In this document: in pieces, positions 8,254-17,580 of the stretch | Position numbering within the stretch: position 1 is the first letter of the stretch | Layout: every line of letters begins with the position of its first letter | Assembly (NCBI GenBank): GCA_021812385.1 | Contig: JAKANO010000019.1 | Location: forward strand, 1-58,592 | DNA: 58,592 bases | DNA from: Pseudomonadota bacterium | GTDB lineage: Bacteria; Pseudomonadota; Gammaproteobacteria; Burkholderiales; Thiobacteraceae | Direction of reading: 5' to 3' | Notes under the pieces: generated by a model | Database searches by the model: none | Seen by the model: the letters and a program-made list of their open reading frames with translations, nothing else | What the model was told of the DNA's origin: nothing | Program-made: the position numbers and the translations under genes

Positions 8254-9495
8254 ATGCAAACTCATTTAGCCGATTTCATTCGCGACACCCCCGAGGGTCA
8301 AGCCGCCGACCGCATTTTGCGCTCTTGCGTGCATTGCGGTTTCTGCCTCGCCACTTGCCCGACTTATCAATTGCTCGGCAACGAACTGGACAGCCCGCGC
8401 GGCCGCATTTATTTAATTAAGCAAATGCTGGAAGGCGCGCCGGTGACGACCAAGACCCAGCTGCATTTGGATCGTTGCCTGACTTGCCGGGCTTGCGAAA
8501 CCACCTGCCCATCCGGTGTGGAGTATGGCAAGTTGGTCGATATCGGCCGCGGCATCGTCGAGCAAAAAGTGGGGCGCAGTTTGCCGGACCGCGTGCAGCG
8601 CAAGGCCCTGCGCGCTTTGCTGCCCAAGCCGGCTTTGTTCGCGTCCTTATTCAAGTTGGGGCAAGGTTTTCGCCCCATGCTGCCGGCAGCGCTGAAAGCC
8701 AAAATGCCGGTGCCCGGGACGGCCGGAGCCTGGCCCGCGCCGCGCCATGCGCGCAAAATGCTGGTGCTGCAAGGTTGCGTGCAGCCCACGCTCGCACCGC
8801 AAATCAATGCCGCCAGTGCGCGTGTTTTGGATCGCCTGGGCATTAGTTTGATCGTTGCGCCGCAAGCCGGATGTTGCGGTGCGCTGGCCTATCACTTGAA
8901 TGCCCAAGAGGAAGGTTTGGCGGCCATGCGCCGCAATATCGATGCTTGGTTGCCGTACTTGGAGCAAGGCGTGGAAGCGATTGTGATGACCGCCAGCGGC
9001 TGCGGCGTCACGGTGCGGGAATATGGACATTATCTGCAACACGATCCGGCTTATGCCGAGGCTGCGGCGCGGATTTCCGCCAAGACGCGCGATTTGAGCG
9101 AAATCATGAGTACGGAACAAGCCGCGCTGGTGCAACTGCTGACGAGTGATGTATCCGCTTTGCCGAAGAAAAAAGTTGCGGTGCATTCGCCCTGCACCTT
9201 GCAGCATGGGCAAAAAATCAATGGCGTGATGGAAGCGATTTTGAGCGCGGCGGGATTTGAAGTGGCGGATGCGCCGGAGCGGCATCTGTGCTGCGGATCG
9301 GCGGGGACTTATTCCATTCTGCAGCCGGAATTGTCGCAGCGCTTATTGCAAAATAAAGTTAAAGCACTCGAAACCAATCGGCCGGAATGTATCGTCACCG
9401 CCAATATCGGTTGCTTGATGCAGTTGCAAAGCGGCACGCAAAAGCCGGTGTCGCATTGGATAGAATTGATCGACGCGGCACTTAAGCCCGCTTGA
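8254..9495 (+). CDS. glcF: Glycolate oxidase iron-sulfur subunit GlcF
   Basis: GlcF carries electrons from the flavin subunits to the membrane quinone pool. The 413-residue protein has two 4Fe-4S ferredoxin motifs near the N terminus (CVHCGFCLATCP at about 26-37 and CLTCRACETTCP at about 75-86). Two cysteine-rich CCG domains follow, with CCGALAYH in the middle and CCGSAGTYS near the C terminus. It is the last gene of glcDEF. Its 3' end overlaps that of the convergent mobA by 14 bases, leaving no room for separate terminators. Confidence 0.95.
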   Translation: MQTHLADFIRDTPEGQAADRILRSCVHCGFCLATCPTYQLLGNELDSPRGRIYLIKQMLEGAPVTTKTQLHLDRCLTCRACETTCPSGVEYGKLVDIGRGIVEQKVGRSLPDRVQRKALRALLPKPALFASLFKLGQGFRPMLPAALKAKMPVPGTAGAWPAPRHARKMLVLQGCVQPTLAPQINAASARVLDRLGISLIVAPQAGCCGALAYHLNAQEEGLAAMRRNIDAWLPYLEQGVEAIVMTASGCGVTVREYGHYLQHDPAYAEAAARISAKTRDLSEIMSTEQAALVQLLTSDVSALPKKKVAVHSPCTLQHGQKINGVMEAILSAAGFEVADAPERHLCCGSAGTYSILQPELSQRLLQNKVKALETNRPECIVTANIGCLMQLQSGTQKPVSHWIELIDAALKPA

Positions 9496-10081
9496 TGCGG
9501 CTTTCGAGCGCGGCCAATTGTTCCGGCCGATTTAAATTCACGAAGAACGGTGCGGCGTCGGTGAAATCGGCCTGCGCGCATCTCAAGCCGGCTTGCCACT
9601 CCTGAACTTTATGTCCGCCCTGCGCCAGGTACCCCGCCAGATTAGCGCCGACCTGACGCCGCATCAGGCAGATGGCGTGTTGTCCGGCGCCGGCAATGCT
9701 GGGTACCGCGAGGTCGAAGTCGCCGGCAAACAGCGCGTGCATGAGTCGCGCAACCAGATCGTCCGGCAAAAAAGGCGTGTCGCAGGGCGCGGAAAGAATG
9801 AGTTCATGTTTGGCATCGAGCAGGCCGCGCGCGATTCCGGCCAGCGGGCCGGCATAGCCTTCGGTTTTGTCCGGCAGTACGGGATAACCGAAAGCGCGAT
9901 AAGTATCCAAGTTGCGATTGGCGCTGATGAGAATTTCATCGACTTGCGGCGCAATGCGCGCCAACACCCATTCCACCAGCGGTTTGCCCTTGAGTTTCAA
10001 CAGGCCTTTATCTTCGCCCCCCATGCGGCGACCGGCGCCGCCGGCAAGTAAAATAGCGCTGATCGGGTGTGTTTTAGGCAT
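9482..10081 (-). CDS. mobA: Molybdenum cofactor guanylyltransferase
   Basis: MobA adds GMP to molybdopterin to form the MGD cofactor used by DMSO-reductase-family enzymes such as nitrate reductase and formate dehydrogenase. The 199-residue protein is normal in length and opens with the nucleotidyltransferase signature LLAGGAGRRMGGEDKGLL (about residues 11-28). SAPCDTPFLPDDL (about 94-106) provides the metal-binding aspartate region. It is convergent with glcF and stands alone on its strand. No molybdoenzyme gene is visible in this window. Confidence 0.93.
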   Translation of the reverse strand: MPKTHPISAILLAGGAGRRMGGEDKGLLKLKGKPLVEWVLARIAPQVDEILISANRNLDTYRAFGYPVLPDKTEGYAGPLAGIARGLLDAKHELILSAPCDTPFLPDDLVARLMHALFAGDFDLAVPSIAGAGQHAICLMRRQVGANLAGYLAQGGHKVQEWQAGLRCAQADFTDAAPFFVNLNRPEQLAALESRIKRA

Positions 10082-10200
10082 GCCGCACTATACCATTGCG
10101 TTGACGGTTTGACCGCTAATTGCCTGTAAGTCAATGATTCCTTGTAAAAGAGTGGTTTTTGGCTGGAACCAGGGCTGTGTGAGCGATGCGGGTTATAGGC

Positions 10201-10229
10201 TTGCGATTTTGGATGGAATCCCGTACTAT
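10201..10229 (+). promoter_or_regulatory. Candidate sigma-70 promoter for the rpsP operon
   Basis: TTGCGA (10201-10206), a 17-bp spacer and TACTAT (10224-10229) lie 37 bases before the rpsP start codon. Both boxes match the sigma-70 consensus at four or five of six positions with ideal spacing. No competing promoter is obvious in the mobA-rpsP gap. Confidence 0.55.
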
Positions 10230-10265
10230 CTCGCCCTTTTCCGTATTCTGATTAGGCGAATAACC

Positions 10266-10517
10266 ATGGTTGTAATTCGACTTGCACGTGGCGGCGCAAA
10301 AAAGCGCCCCTTTTATAATGTGGTGGTGACCGATTCCCGTACCCGCCGCGATGGCCGTTTTATCGAGCGCGTGGGTTTTTACAACCCGAAAGCGACTGAC
10401 GGCACCGAAGGTCTGCGCATGAGCCGCGATCGCATCGCTTATTGGCAGGGCCAAGGCGCTCAATTGAGCGACACCGTTGCGCGCCTGCTCAAGCAAGCAG
10501 GTAGCGCTGCTGCCTAA
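10266..10517 (+). CDS. rpsP: 30S ribosomal protein S16
   Basis: S16 is an essential assembly protein of the small ribosomal subunit. Starting at this ATG gives an 83-residue protein beginning [20 protein letters not shown], the canonical bacterial S16 N terminus, with [14 protein letters not shown] following. A longer in-frame extension upstream is not conserved in the family and was dropped. It leads the classical rpsP-rimM-trmD-rplS operon. Confidence 0.97.
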   Translation: MVVIRLARGGAKKRPFYNVVVTDSRTRRDGRFIERVGFYNPKATDGTEGLRMSRDRIAYWQGQGAQLSDTVARLLKQAGSAAA

Positions 10518-11010
10518 AGATCTGATCACGATGGGGCATGTCATCGCCCCATTCGGTGTGCAGGGTTGGATTAAGATTCACCCGTATACCGAGACGGTGC
10601 GCGCACTAACCGACTATGCCACTTGGTGGTTGGGGAAAAATGGTGCGTACACGGCGTACCAGGTGCAGGAAGCTAAGGCGCACGGTAGTGAGGTGCTGGC
10701 GAAGTTGCCGGGGTTTGACGATCGCGATGCGGCGTTTACCTTGCGCGGGATGGAAGTTGCGGTACCGCGCGCCGAACTGCCGAAAGTGAAGCGTGACGAA
10801 TATTATTGGGCTGATTTAATCGGCCTGAAAGTCGTGAATACCGAAGGACAGACCTTCGGTACCGTCAAGACGATATTGGCGACCGGCGCAAATGATGTGC
10901 TGGTGGTCGAAGGCGATCAAGAACGTTTGATCCCGTTTCTGCGTCAAGTGATCCACACGGTGGACCTTGAGAACGGCACGATTCAAGTGGAATGGGGAGC
11001 GGATTATTAA
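10477..11010 (+). CDS. rimM: 16S rRNA processing protein RimM
   Basis: RimM assists maturation of the 30S head by binding S19. The protein has the N-terminal RimM barrel ([20 protein letters not shown] region) and a PRC-barrel ([18 protein letters not shown], then [12 protein letters not shown] and LIPFLRQVI). The start is uncertain. An ATG at 10531 would begin at MGHVIAP and remove the first beta strand (DLIT) that aligns with relatives such as E. coli. The TTG at 10477 keeps it but overlaps rpsP by 41 bases; a CTG at 10522 is a third option. I list the TTG start (177 residues). It overlaps trmD at its 3' end. Confidence 0.88.
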   Translation: MRACSSKQVALLPKDLITMGHVIAPFGVQGWIKIHPYTETVRALTDYATWWLGKNGAYTAYQVQEAKAHGSEVLAKLPGFDDRDAAFTLRGMEVAVPRAELPKVKRDEYYWADLIGLKVVNTEGQTFGTVKTILATGANDVLVVEGDQERLIPFLRQVIHTVDLENGTIQVEWGADY

Positions 11011-11767
11011 ACCGCGCTTCGATGTGGTGACTTTGTTCCCACCCATGTTGGATGCCGTGGCAAAGCAGGGGATTACCAGCCGCGCGCTGGAAAAAGAATT
11101 GTTTGTGTTGCAGACGTGGAATCCGCGCGATTTCACGACCGACAACCACCGCACCGCCGACGACCGACCTTATGGCGGCGGCCCGGGAATGGTGATGTTG
11201 GCGGAACCGCTGGATTTGGCGATCGAAGCAGCCAAGGCCGCGCAGCAAAAAGATGGCGTTACGCGGCCGAAAGTGATTTACCTTTCGCCGCAAGGTCGGC
11301 AGCTGACCCATCGCGTGGTGATGGAATTGGCGGCTGAACCGGGACTGATATTTTTAGCCGGACGTTATGAAGGCGTGGATGAGCGCCTGATACAACGGCA
11401 AGTGGATGAAGAACTCTCCATCGGGGATTATGTGTTGTCCGGTGGCGAGTTGGCGGCGATGGTGGTGATTGATGCGCTGGTGCGCCAATTACCGGGTGCG
11501 CTGGGCGATGCGGATTCGGCGGTCGAAGATTCATTCGTGAATGGCTTGCTGGATTACCCGCATTACACGCGGCCTGAAGTTTATGCGGGTATGCCGGTGC
11601 CGCCGGTGTTGCTGTCCGGGCACCACGAAGAAATTCGCAAATGGCGTTTGAAGCAAGCGCTGGCGCGAACTTGGGCTAGACGTCCGGATCTGTTGCAAGA
11701 CCGTGCGTTGTCCAAAGAGGAAATGCGTTTGCTTGAGGCCGTAAAGCGCGAGCAAGAATTTGATTGA
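10967..11767 (+). CDS. trmD: tRNA (guanine37-N1)-methyltransferase
   Basis: TrmD methylates G37 of tRNAs to prevent frameshifting. The protein has the family core [14 protein letters not shown], the conserved segment [13 protein letters not shown], and the SAM-knot region [13 protein letters not shown] followed by [14 protein letters not shown]. No ATG starts the conserved N terminus. The nearest conventional codon is a TTG at 10967, giving 266 residues and overlapping rimM by 44 bases. An AUU at 11003 or 11006 sits three to six bases after a GGGGAG sequence and would give the usual family length. The end is certain; the start is not. Confidence 0.92.
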   Translation: MRTARFKWNGERIIKPRFDVVTLFPPMLDAVAKQGITSRALEKELFVLQTWNPRDFTTDNHRTADDRPYGGGPGMVMLAEPLDLAIEAAKAAQQKDGVTRPKVIYLSPQGRQLTHRVVMELAAEPGLIFLAGRYEGVDERLIQRQVDEELSIGDYVLSGGELAAMVVIDALVRQLPGALGDADSAVEDSFVNGLLDYPHYTRPEVYAGMPVPPVLLSGHHEEIRKWRLKQALARTWARRPDLLQDRALSKEEMRLLEAVKREQEFD

Positions 11768-11818
11768 GCCGTGATGAGCACGGTACACGGTTATGAAGAG
11801 AAATGAAGGAGTAATACC

Positions 11819-12202
11819 ATGAACCTGATAGCGCAACTTGAAAACGAAGAAATCGCCCGCCTGGGTAAAACCGTGCCTGTGTTTGCCCCCGGCGACACCG
11901 TCGTGGTGCAAGTCAAAGTGAAGGAAGGTACGCGTGAGCGTCTCCAGGCCTTTGAAGGCGTGGTCATCGCCAAGCGCAACCGGGGCCTCAATTCTGCCTT
12001 TATCGTGCGCAAAATTTCTTCCGGCGTGGGTGTGGAGCGTACCTTCCAAACCTACTCGCCCTTGGTCGCCAGTATTGATGTGAAGCGTAAGGGCGATGTC
12101 GCTCGCGCCAAACTGTATTATTTGCGTGATCGTTCCGGTAAGTCGGCACGGATCAAAGAGAAGCTGAGCGCGCGCGCCGTCAAGGAAGTCGCAGTGCAGT
12201 AA
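11819..12202 (+). CDS. rplS: 50S ribosomal protein L19
   Basis: L19 lies at the interface of the ribosomal subunits. The 127-residue protein has the conserved core [16 protein letters not shown] and the [16 protein letters not shown] segment, and ends close to the usual family length. An AAGGAG Shine-Dalgarno sequence about eight bases before the ATG is strong. It is the last gene of the rpsP operon and is followed by a clear intrinsic terminator at 12223-12256. Confidence 0.97.
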   Translation: MNLIAQLENEEIARLGKTVPVFAPGDTVVVQVKVKEGTRERLQAFEGVVIAKRNRGLNSAFIVRKISSGVGVERTFQTYSPLVASIDVKRKGDVARAKLYYLRDRSGKSARIKEKLSARAVKEVAVQ

Positions 12203-12222
12203 TCTTTCTGTATGGCGTGTTT

Positions 12223-12256
12223 AAAACGGGCAGCCTTCGGGCTGCCCGTTTTGTTT
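12223..12256 (+). terminator. Intrinsic terminator of the rpsP-rplS operon
   Basis: A perfect 13-bp stem (12223-12235 and 12240-12252) encloses a TTCG tetraloop and ends in TTTTGTTT. It lies 20 bases after the rplS stop codon. The A-rich 5' arm makes it potentially bidirectional. Confidence 0.9.
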
Positions 12257-12307
12257 GGTGCGCGCACCTGGATTTTCGCCGGGATATGCATGGAGTAGAA
12301 TGGTTGC

Positions 12308-13708
12308 ATGCAAGCCCTCTCTTTTTTATTCTTGTTGTTCCTGTCCGTTTCCGCATTCGCGGCGGATTCCCTGCAAACAGCGCTCCAACTATATCAAGCC
12401 GGTTCGCCGCGACTCGCTTTGGCGCGCGTTGAGCGCGATCAGCCGCCGCAATCCGATCAAGCCGCTTGGTATGATTGGGAATCGTTGCGCCTCTCCTTGC
12501 TTTCTGAAACGCAACAAGCCGCCGAGATATTGCTGCGCGCTAAGCTTTATCCTGCCAATGCGCCACGCGATTTCATGCAAAAAGCGCTCGGCCATGATGC
12601 GTGGGCGTATCTTGAATTGAATCAGAATGTCGCAGCGCGCGCCGCGTTGGCGCGGCTGATTTGGCAGTTCGATCTGAATCCTGCCGATCAGAAATGGGCG
12701 CGCCGGCTGGTGATCCGCTCTTACTTGCACGATCATAAACCGGACGAAGCTTACCGTGCCATGTTGCGTTATCAGCAAGATTTTCAACCATTATCCCAAG
12801 AGGTAGCAGCAGAGTTCGTGCAGGGTTTATTGGCGGAAGAGCGCGCGACGGAAGCCACCACGTGGTTGGCGCAATTGGATGCCGGAACGCCGACATTGCT
12901 GGCGTTGCAAATGCAATCCGGTTTGATCACCCCGGATGCGGCGCTGCTGCAAGCGCGCGCGGTCTTGCAAAAAAAGCCCAAAGCCTTAGCGTATGCTGCC
13001 ATTGTCGCCGATGCAGCGACGTTGCTGAAGGATGATCGGCAACAAATTGATGCGCTAGAGCAATGGTTGAATCTCACCGAGACAGCAACGGCGCCGACTG
13101 GCCAGATGCAGCAATTATGGCGGGCCTATCAGCGTGAAGCGGAGCTTTTGGGCAATCAGGCGCAATTGCTGCGCGGTGACGACGCGGCATGGCTGGCGCT
13201 CGCGGCGAGTCGCGGCGATGATCGCTTGGGCGCGCGTGCCTTGTATGCTTATATCGCGCAACATGGCGCGGTAAACGAGGCGCGCGAAAAAGCACGGACC
13301 CAGTTGTATGCGGCTTTAGTGACCGCGCAGCTCGATGGTGCGGCCGTGTGGATCTTCGATGCCGCGCCATGGAGCGACAAGCGCTTGACCGATGCGCAGA
13401 TCGACACTATGGCGACGCAATTAACAGCCGATTTACCGGATGCGGCGCGCCCGGTTTATTTTACGGCTGGACGATTGCAGGAAGTGCGCAAAAATGCACT
13501 GCTGGCGGCGGATTATTTTGCGCAAAGCGTATTGAAGAGCGACTTGCGCGCACCCGACGCGTTGGCTTTGCTCGCGCTGCAGCATGTGAGAAGCAACTTA
13601 GAGCAGGCCGGCTATAAGGATGATGCGGATTTATTTTACCGGCGCGTGATTGCACAAATTGTTCCACCGAAAAAAACAGCACCCAGCAAAAGCAAGCGTA
13701 AAAAATGA
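12308..13708 (+). CDS. Exported helical-repeat (TPR-like) protein
   Basis: This 466-residue protein starts with a signal peptide (hydrophobic LSFLFLLFLSVSAFA, predicted cleavage after about residue 18). It continues as an alanine- and leucine-rich, all-helical chain resembling tetratricopeptide or Sel1-like repeats; phrases such as LALARVERDQPPQSDQAAW and ALLAADYFAQSVLKS look like TPR helices. The C terminus is lysine-rich. Betaproteobacterial relatives are annotated only as hypothetical or TPR proteins as far as I recall, so no function is assigned. Its stop overlaps the ogt start by four bases (ATGA), suggesting cotranscription with ogt and perhaps xerD. Confidence 0.7.
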   Translation: MQALSFLFLLFLSVSAFAADSLQTALQLYQAGSPRLALARVERDQPPQSDQAAWYDWESLRLSLLSETQQAAEILLRAKLYPANAPRDFMQKALGHDAWAYLELNQNVAARAALARLIWQFDLNPADQKWARRLVIRSYLHDHKPDEAYRAMLRYQQDFQPLSQEVAAEFVQGLLAEERATEATTWLAQLDAGTPTLLALQMQSGLITPDAALLQARAVLQKKPKALAYAAIVADAATLLKDDRQQIDALEQWLNLTETATAPTGQMQQLWRAYQREAELLGNQAQLLRGDDAAWLALAASRGDDRLGARALYAYIAQHGAVNEAREKARTQLYAALVTAQLDGAAVWIFDAAPWSDKRLTDAQIDTMATQLTADLPDAARPVYFTAGRLQEVRKNALLAADYFAQSVLKSDLRAPDALALLALQHVRSNLEQAGYKDDADLFYRRVIAQIVPPKKTAPSKSKRKK

Positions 13709-14220
13709 GACGCGACCAAACTAAAAGTATATCGGCGATTCAACCCGCTACCGTCGGGTACCAAGCCAAAATGCGGATACCATGCGCGGTATTGGGCATT
13801 CGCACCGAAGGCGACGCCTTGGTCGGCGTGGATTTTTTGCCTGCGAATGCATCGATTCTGGCGCCGTGCGACGACTTTACTCGGACGGTTTGTGAGCAGG
13901 TCGCGGCTTATTTGCGCGACCCGGACTTTATCTTGGACGTGCCCTTGCGACTTTCCGCAACGGCGCATCAAAGCAAGGTGTGGCAGGCGCTGCGCACTAT
14001 TCCCCGCGGCAGCGCGCTGACGTATGGCGCGTTGGCGCAACAATTGGCTTCCAGCCCGCGCGCCGTTGGCGGGGCCTGCGGCGACAATCCCATTCCACTC
14101 TTCATCCCCTGTCACCGGGTCGTTGCGAAAAACGGCTTTGGGGGGTTTATGCATCATGCCAATGGTGCGCCGCTGAACATTAAGGAATGGTTGCTGCACC
14201 ACGAGGGCTGGCAACCTTGA
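13705..14220 (+). CDS. ogt: Methylated-DNA--protein-cysteine methyltransferase
   Basis: This protein repairs O6-alkylguanine by moving the alkyl group to its own cysteine. The 171-residue sequence contains the IPCHRVVAKNGFGGF active-site motif (acceptor Cys at about residue 135) and the RTIPRGSALTYGALAQQL helix-turn-helix region before it. The length and the lack of an Ada-type metal-binding domain indicate the Ogt type. It is translationally coupled to the preceding exported protein gene through a four-base overlap. xerD follows after 30 bases. Confidence 0.9.
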   Translation: MRRDQTKSISAIQPATVGYQAKMRIPCAVLGIRTEGDALVGVDFLPANASILAPCDDFTRTVCEQVAAYLRDPDFILDVPLRLSATAHQSKVWQALRTIPRGSALTYGALAQQLASSPRAVGGACGDNPIPLFIPCHRVVAKNGFGGFMHHANGAPLNIKEWLLHHEGWQP

Positions 14221-14250
14221 TAACCGGTCTATCCCCGACCCGCTGGTGCG

Positions 14251-15153
14251 ATGACTGACGCCATTGCGGAAAGTGATGCATTGCTCGATACCTTTTGCGA
14301 TGTATTGTGGTTGGAAGAAGGTTTATCAAAAAACACCCTCGCCAGTTATCGTCGCGATTTGCAGAAAGTGTCTGTTTGGCTGGCGCAGCGCAAACGCAAT
14401 TTGTTCACAGCGACGCATGGCGACTTGCTGGATTTCCTCGCGCAACACGCCGCGCAGCTTCAAGCCAGCAGCACCAGTCGCCTGCTCTCCAGTCTGCGTC
14501 GTTTCTATCAATATGCTCTGCGCCAAGGCACGATCCAGGCCGATCCCTCCTTATTAATCGAGCGCCCTAAGCTTCCGCGACGTTTGCCCAAAAGCTTGAC
14601 CGAGGCAGAAGTCGATGCGCTACTGGATGCGCCGGATGCGGCCACGGCATTGGGAATACGCGACCGAGCGATGCTCGAAACACTGTATGCGACCGGCTTG
14701 CGCGTTTCGGAGTTGGTCAATTTGAAATTGGCCGAAACCAGCCTGGATATGGGGGTGGTGCGCGTCATGGGCAAAGGCGACAAAGAGCGCTTGGTGCCTT
14801 TAGGCGAGCAAGCGCTGGATAGCTTGCAACGTTATTTAAGCGCGGCACGCGGGGATTTGCTGGGCGCGCGCCAGAGCGATGCGCTGTTTGTCACCGGCCG
14901 CGGTGGCGCGATGACGCGGCAGATGTTCTGGTATTTGATCAAGCGCCACGCGGTGCGTGGCGGTGTGCGCAAAGCGCTTTCGCCGCATACCTTGCGCCAC
15001 GCGTTTGCGACGCATCTGCTCAACCATGGCGCCGATTTACGCGTGGTGCAAATGTTGTTGGGCCACGCCGATATTTCCACCACACAGATTTATACGCATA
15101 TTGCGCAAGAACGCTTGCAGCAATTGCACGCCAAGCACCATCCGCGCGGGTAG
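14251..15153 (+). CDS. xerD: Site-specific tyrosine recombinase XerD
   Basis: XerD acts with XerC at dif to resolve chromosome dimers. The 300-residue protein has an N-terminal SAM-like core-binding domain (about 10-100) and a C-terminal catalytic domain. The R-H-R-H-Y set is visible in GLRVSELVNLKL (Arg), HTLRHAFATHLL (His, Arg) and GHADISTTQIYTH (His, catalytic Tyr). Length and motifs match the housekeeping enzyme. There is no IntI-specific insertion, so it is not an integron integrase. Confidence 0.93.
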   Translation: MTDAIAESDALLDTFCDVLWLEEGLSKNTLASYRRDLQKVSVWLAQRKRNLFTATHGDLLDFLAQHAAQLQASSTSRLLSSLRRFYQYALRQGTIQADPSLLIERPKLPRRLPKSLTEAEVDALLDAPDAATALGIRDRAMLETLYATGLRVSELVNLKLAETSLDMGVVRVMGKGDKERLVPLGEQALDSLQRYLSAARGDLLGARQSDALFVTGRGGAMTRQMFWYLIKRHAVRGGVRKALSPHTLRHAFATHLLNHGADLRVVQMLLGHADISTTQIYTHIAQERLQQLHAKHHPRG

Positions 15154-15285
15154 TTGGCCGGAACGAGTCCAGGGTAAGTCATGTTCAAGAAACTGTAATA
15201 ATTACCGATATTCGTTCATGGTTTGCCTTTTTTATGAAAAGATATCCTTGATTTATCCTTTTTAGGACATTGTCTAGACGCAAGC

Positions 15286-17580
15286 ATGGGACTTTCTACC
15301 GATAATCATGCAGCCTTTCCCAAAGTACTGCGCAATGCAGTCCTTGCTTTTATGCTGGGGGGAAGCTTGGCGATTGGTGCTTACGGGGTCTATAGCTGGC
15401 AGCGCGAACAGCATGAAGTCCGAGAAAATTTAACTATTTTGTCGAGCTTTCTGGCTTCGGCATCGCAATCGTTTTTTGATAGTTTGGGCAACGGCTTGGT
15501 GTCGCTAGGGCATTCTTTGGACAAATCCAGGGTGCTGGAAACCCCCGAGGTAGTCCGTGCCGAATTGGAGGCGTTCCAACTGCGCTATCCCGAAGTCAAG
15601 GCGATCGCTATTTTTGCGGCTGATGGAAAAATGCTGCTGAATACCGCCGTGGCGCCTAATCAACCGCTTCCCGATTTGCGCATTGATCCGCCTTACAACC
15701 GGCAACTGGTTGCCGATTTCAATGCCCCTCAGCGTTATGTCATCGGCGCGCCGGAATACGGCAAGGCGATACAGCGCTGGCGCTTTGCCTTGCGTCATGT
15801 GGTCAGGGGCACGGGTGGGGAGCCGCGATTTTTGATCCAAGCGGCTATTCCGTTGGAGCGCGAGGGCACTTTTTTGCACCAGCTTCCTGCGCCGGCTAAC
15901 AGCATCATCGGCCTGCTGCGCGAGGATGGTTACCAACAAGCGCGCTGGCCGATTTCGGAATCCCAGGAGGTGTATGGCCAGCCTTCAAAGGGCCCCGCGT
16001 TGCGCATGATTCAAGAGCACCCGGGCATACGCACGGGATTTTTTAGTGGGATGTCGCTGTGGCCCGGCAATAAAGGGGAGCGCATTGGGGCCTTTACGCG
16101 TTTGTCCAATGCGAAAATGTATGCTTATGTTTCCGTGCCGGCGGACCATGTGTGGCGGCGCTGGTGGCTGCATAACCAGCCGGTGATGATTGTCTCCCTG
16201 GTGTTTCTCGTCCTGTTTGGTTTCATGGCGTATCGCATCACCTTGCGTGAGCGCTATCACCGTGGCGAATTGATCGATCAATCGCGACGCGACGCCTTGA
16301 CGGGCTTGCCGAACCGGGCCGCAGTCGAAGAAGCCATCCAGCACTGCATCAAAATGGCGCATAGCACGCGATGCCAGTTCACCGTTTTGTTTTTGGATAT
16401 CGATCGCTTTAAGGATGTGAACGATTCCTATGGCCATATTATCGGCGATCAATTGCTGGTCGAAATCACCAAATTGATTCAGAGCGTATTGCGCGGCGGC
16501 GATATGCTGGCGCGTTTGGGCGGCGATGAGTTTTTAATTGTGCTGCCGACGAGCGACACGGAGATGACCTTGCAGATTACGCAACGCTTGCTGCAAGTGT
16601 TCCAGAAAAATTTGACGGTGGGCGAGTATTCCTTGCGCGTCACCCCTTCGATTGGCATTGCGCTGTACCCCGAGCATGGAGAGGATGTGGGCACCTTGCT
16701 GCAGCATGCCGATACGGCCATGTATGAGGCCAAGCGCGAAGGGCGCAACGCCTTCAGCTTTTATGCGGAGCAGATGGGTGCGCGGGTGCGGCAGCGCGTG
16801 CAATTGGACGGGGAATTGCGCGAGGCGATACGCTTGGATGCTTTTCATATGCTGTATCAACCGGTGGTGGAGCTGGAGAGCGGTCGGATTGTCGGCGCGG
16901 AAGCCTTGGTGCGCTGGACCAAGCCGGATGGCGAAGTGGTGCTGCCGGATCAATTTATTGCAGCCGCTGAAGAATCGGGCTTGATTCTTCAGCTTGGAGA
17001 GTGGGTGTTGCGCAATGTGTGCGGCCAGATCAAGCGCTGGAGCGCGGAAGGCGTCCATGTTTCGATTGCGGTGAATATTTCGCCGCGCCAGTTTCAAGAC
17101 CCGGACTTGGTGGCCAAGATTGAAATGGCGCTGCGTGAATTCGATCTCGCTCCCGGCGTATTGGAATTGGAAATTACCGAAACCGCCGCCATGCTCGATC
17201 CGGAATCCAGCATGCGCATCATGGGGAAGTTGAAAGCCTTAGGAATCAGCATCGCCATCGATGACTTTGGAACGGGATATTCCTCATTGGCGTATCTCAA
17301 GCGGATTCCGGCGGATAAGATCAAAATCGACAAAACGTTTGTCGATGGCCTGAATACCGATGTCGACGATAACGCCATCGTGCACACCATTCTCGCGCTG
17401 GCGAAATTGTTGGAAAAAAACACGGTGGCCGAGGGCGTTGAAACCGAAGACCAGTTCAATACCTTGCGTGGTCTGGGTTGCAAGTTGGCGCAGGGTTACT
17501 TGATTAGCCGTCCTGTGCCGCCCGAAGCGTTTATGCGTTTAGTGCAGCAAAATGGCGGAACAGCGCTGATTTCAGCTTAG
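15286..17580 (+). CDS. Membrane GGDEF-EAL c-di-GMP turnover protein
   Basis: The 764-residue protein has a transmembrane segment at about 15-35, a periplasmic sensor region (about 36-300), a second membrane segment near 300-322 and cytoplasmic GGDEF and EAL domains. The GGDEF motif is intact (RLGGDEF), with an RxxD inhibitory site (RGGD) five residues before it. The EAL domain keeps EALVRW, NISPRQF and DDFGTGYSSLAYL, so both cyclase and phosphodiesterase activity are possible. The periplasmic part includes an FQLRYPEVKAI region of the type seen in PAS-like extracytoplasmic sensors. The 3' end overlaps the convergent folB gene by four bases. Confidence 0.9.
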   Translation: MGLSTDNHAAFPKVLRNAVLAFMLGGSLAIGAYGVYSWQREQHEVRENLTILSSFLASASQSFFDSLGNGLVSLGHSLDKSRVLETPEVVRAELEAFQLRYPEVKAIAIFAADGKMLLNTAVAPNQPLPDLRIDPPYNRQLVADFNAPQRYVIGAPEYGKAIQRWRFALRHVVRGTGGEPRFLIQAAIPLEREGTFLHQLPAPANSIIGLLREDGYQQARWPISESQEVYGQPSKGPALRMIQEHPGIRTGFFSGMSLWPGNKGERIGAFTRLSNAKMYAYVSVPADHVWRRWWLHNQPVMIVSLVFLVLFGFMAYRITLRERYHRGELIDQSRRDALTGLPNRAAVEEAIQHCIKMAHSTRCQFTVLFLDIDRFKDVNDSYGHIIGDQLLVEITKLIQSVLRGGDMLARLGGDEFLIVLPTSDTEMTLQITQRLLQVFQKNLTVGEYSLRVTPSIGIALYPEHGEDVGTLLQHADTAMYEAKREGRNAFSFYAEQMGARVRQRVQLDGELREAIRLDAFHMLYQPVVELESGRIVGAEALVRWTKPDGEVVLPDQFIAAAEESGLILQLGEWVLRNVCGQIKRWSAEGVHVSIAVNISPRQFQDPDLVAKIEMALREFDLAPGVLELEITETAAMLDPESSMRIMGKLKALGISIAIDDFGTGYSSLAYLKRIPADKIKIDKTFVDGLNTDVDDNAIVHTILALAKLLEKNTVAEGVETEDQFNTLRGLGCKLAQGYLISRPVPPEAFMRLVQQNGGTALISA

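Noticed and set aside
7204..8265. 353-codon open frame antisense to glcE
   Set aside because: Composition is dominated by Arg, Gln, Ala and His, with no family features; glcE on the other strand is clear.
14251..15153. xerD considered as an integron integrase for the attC-like site
   Set aside because: It lacks the IntI-specific insertion, has housekeeping XerD length and lies 22 kb away in a core region.
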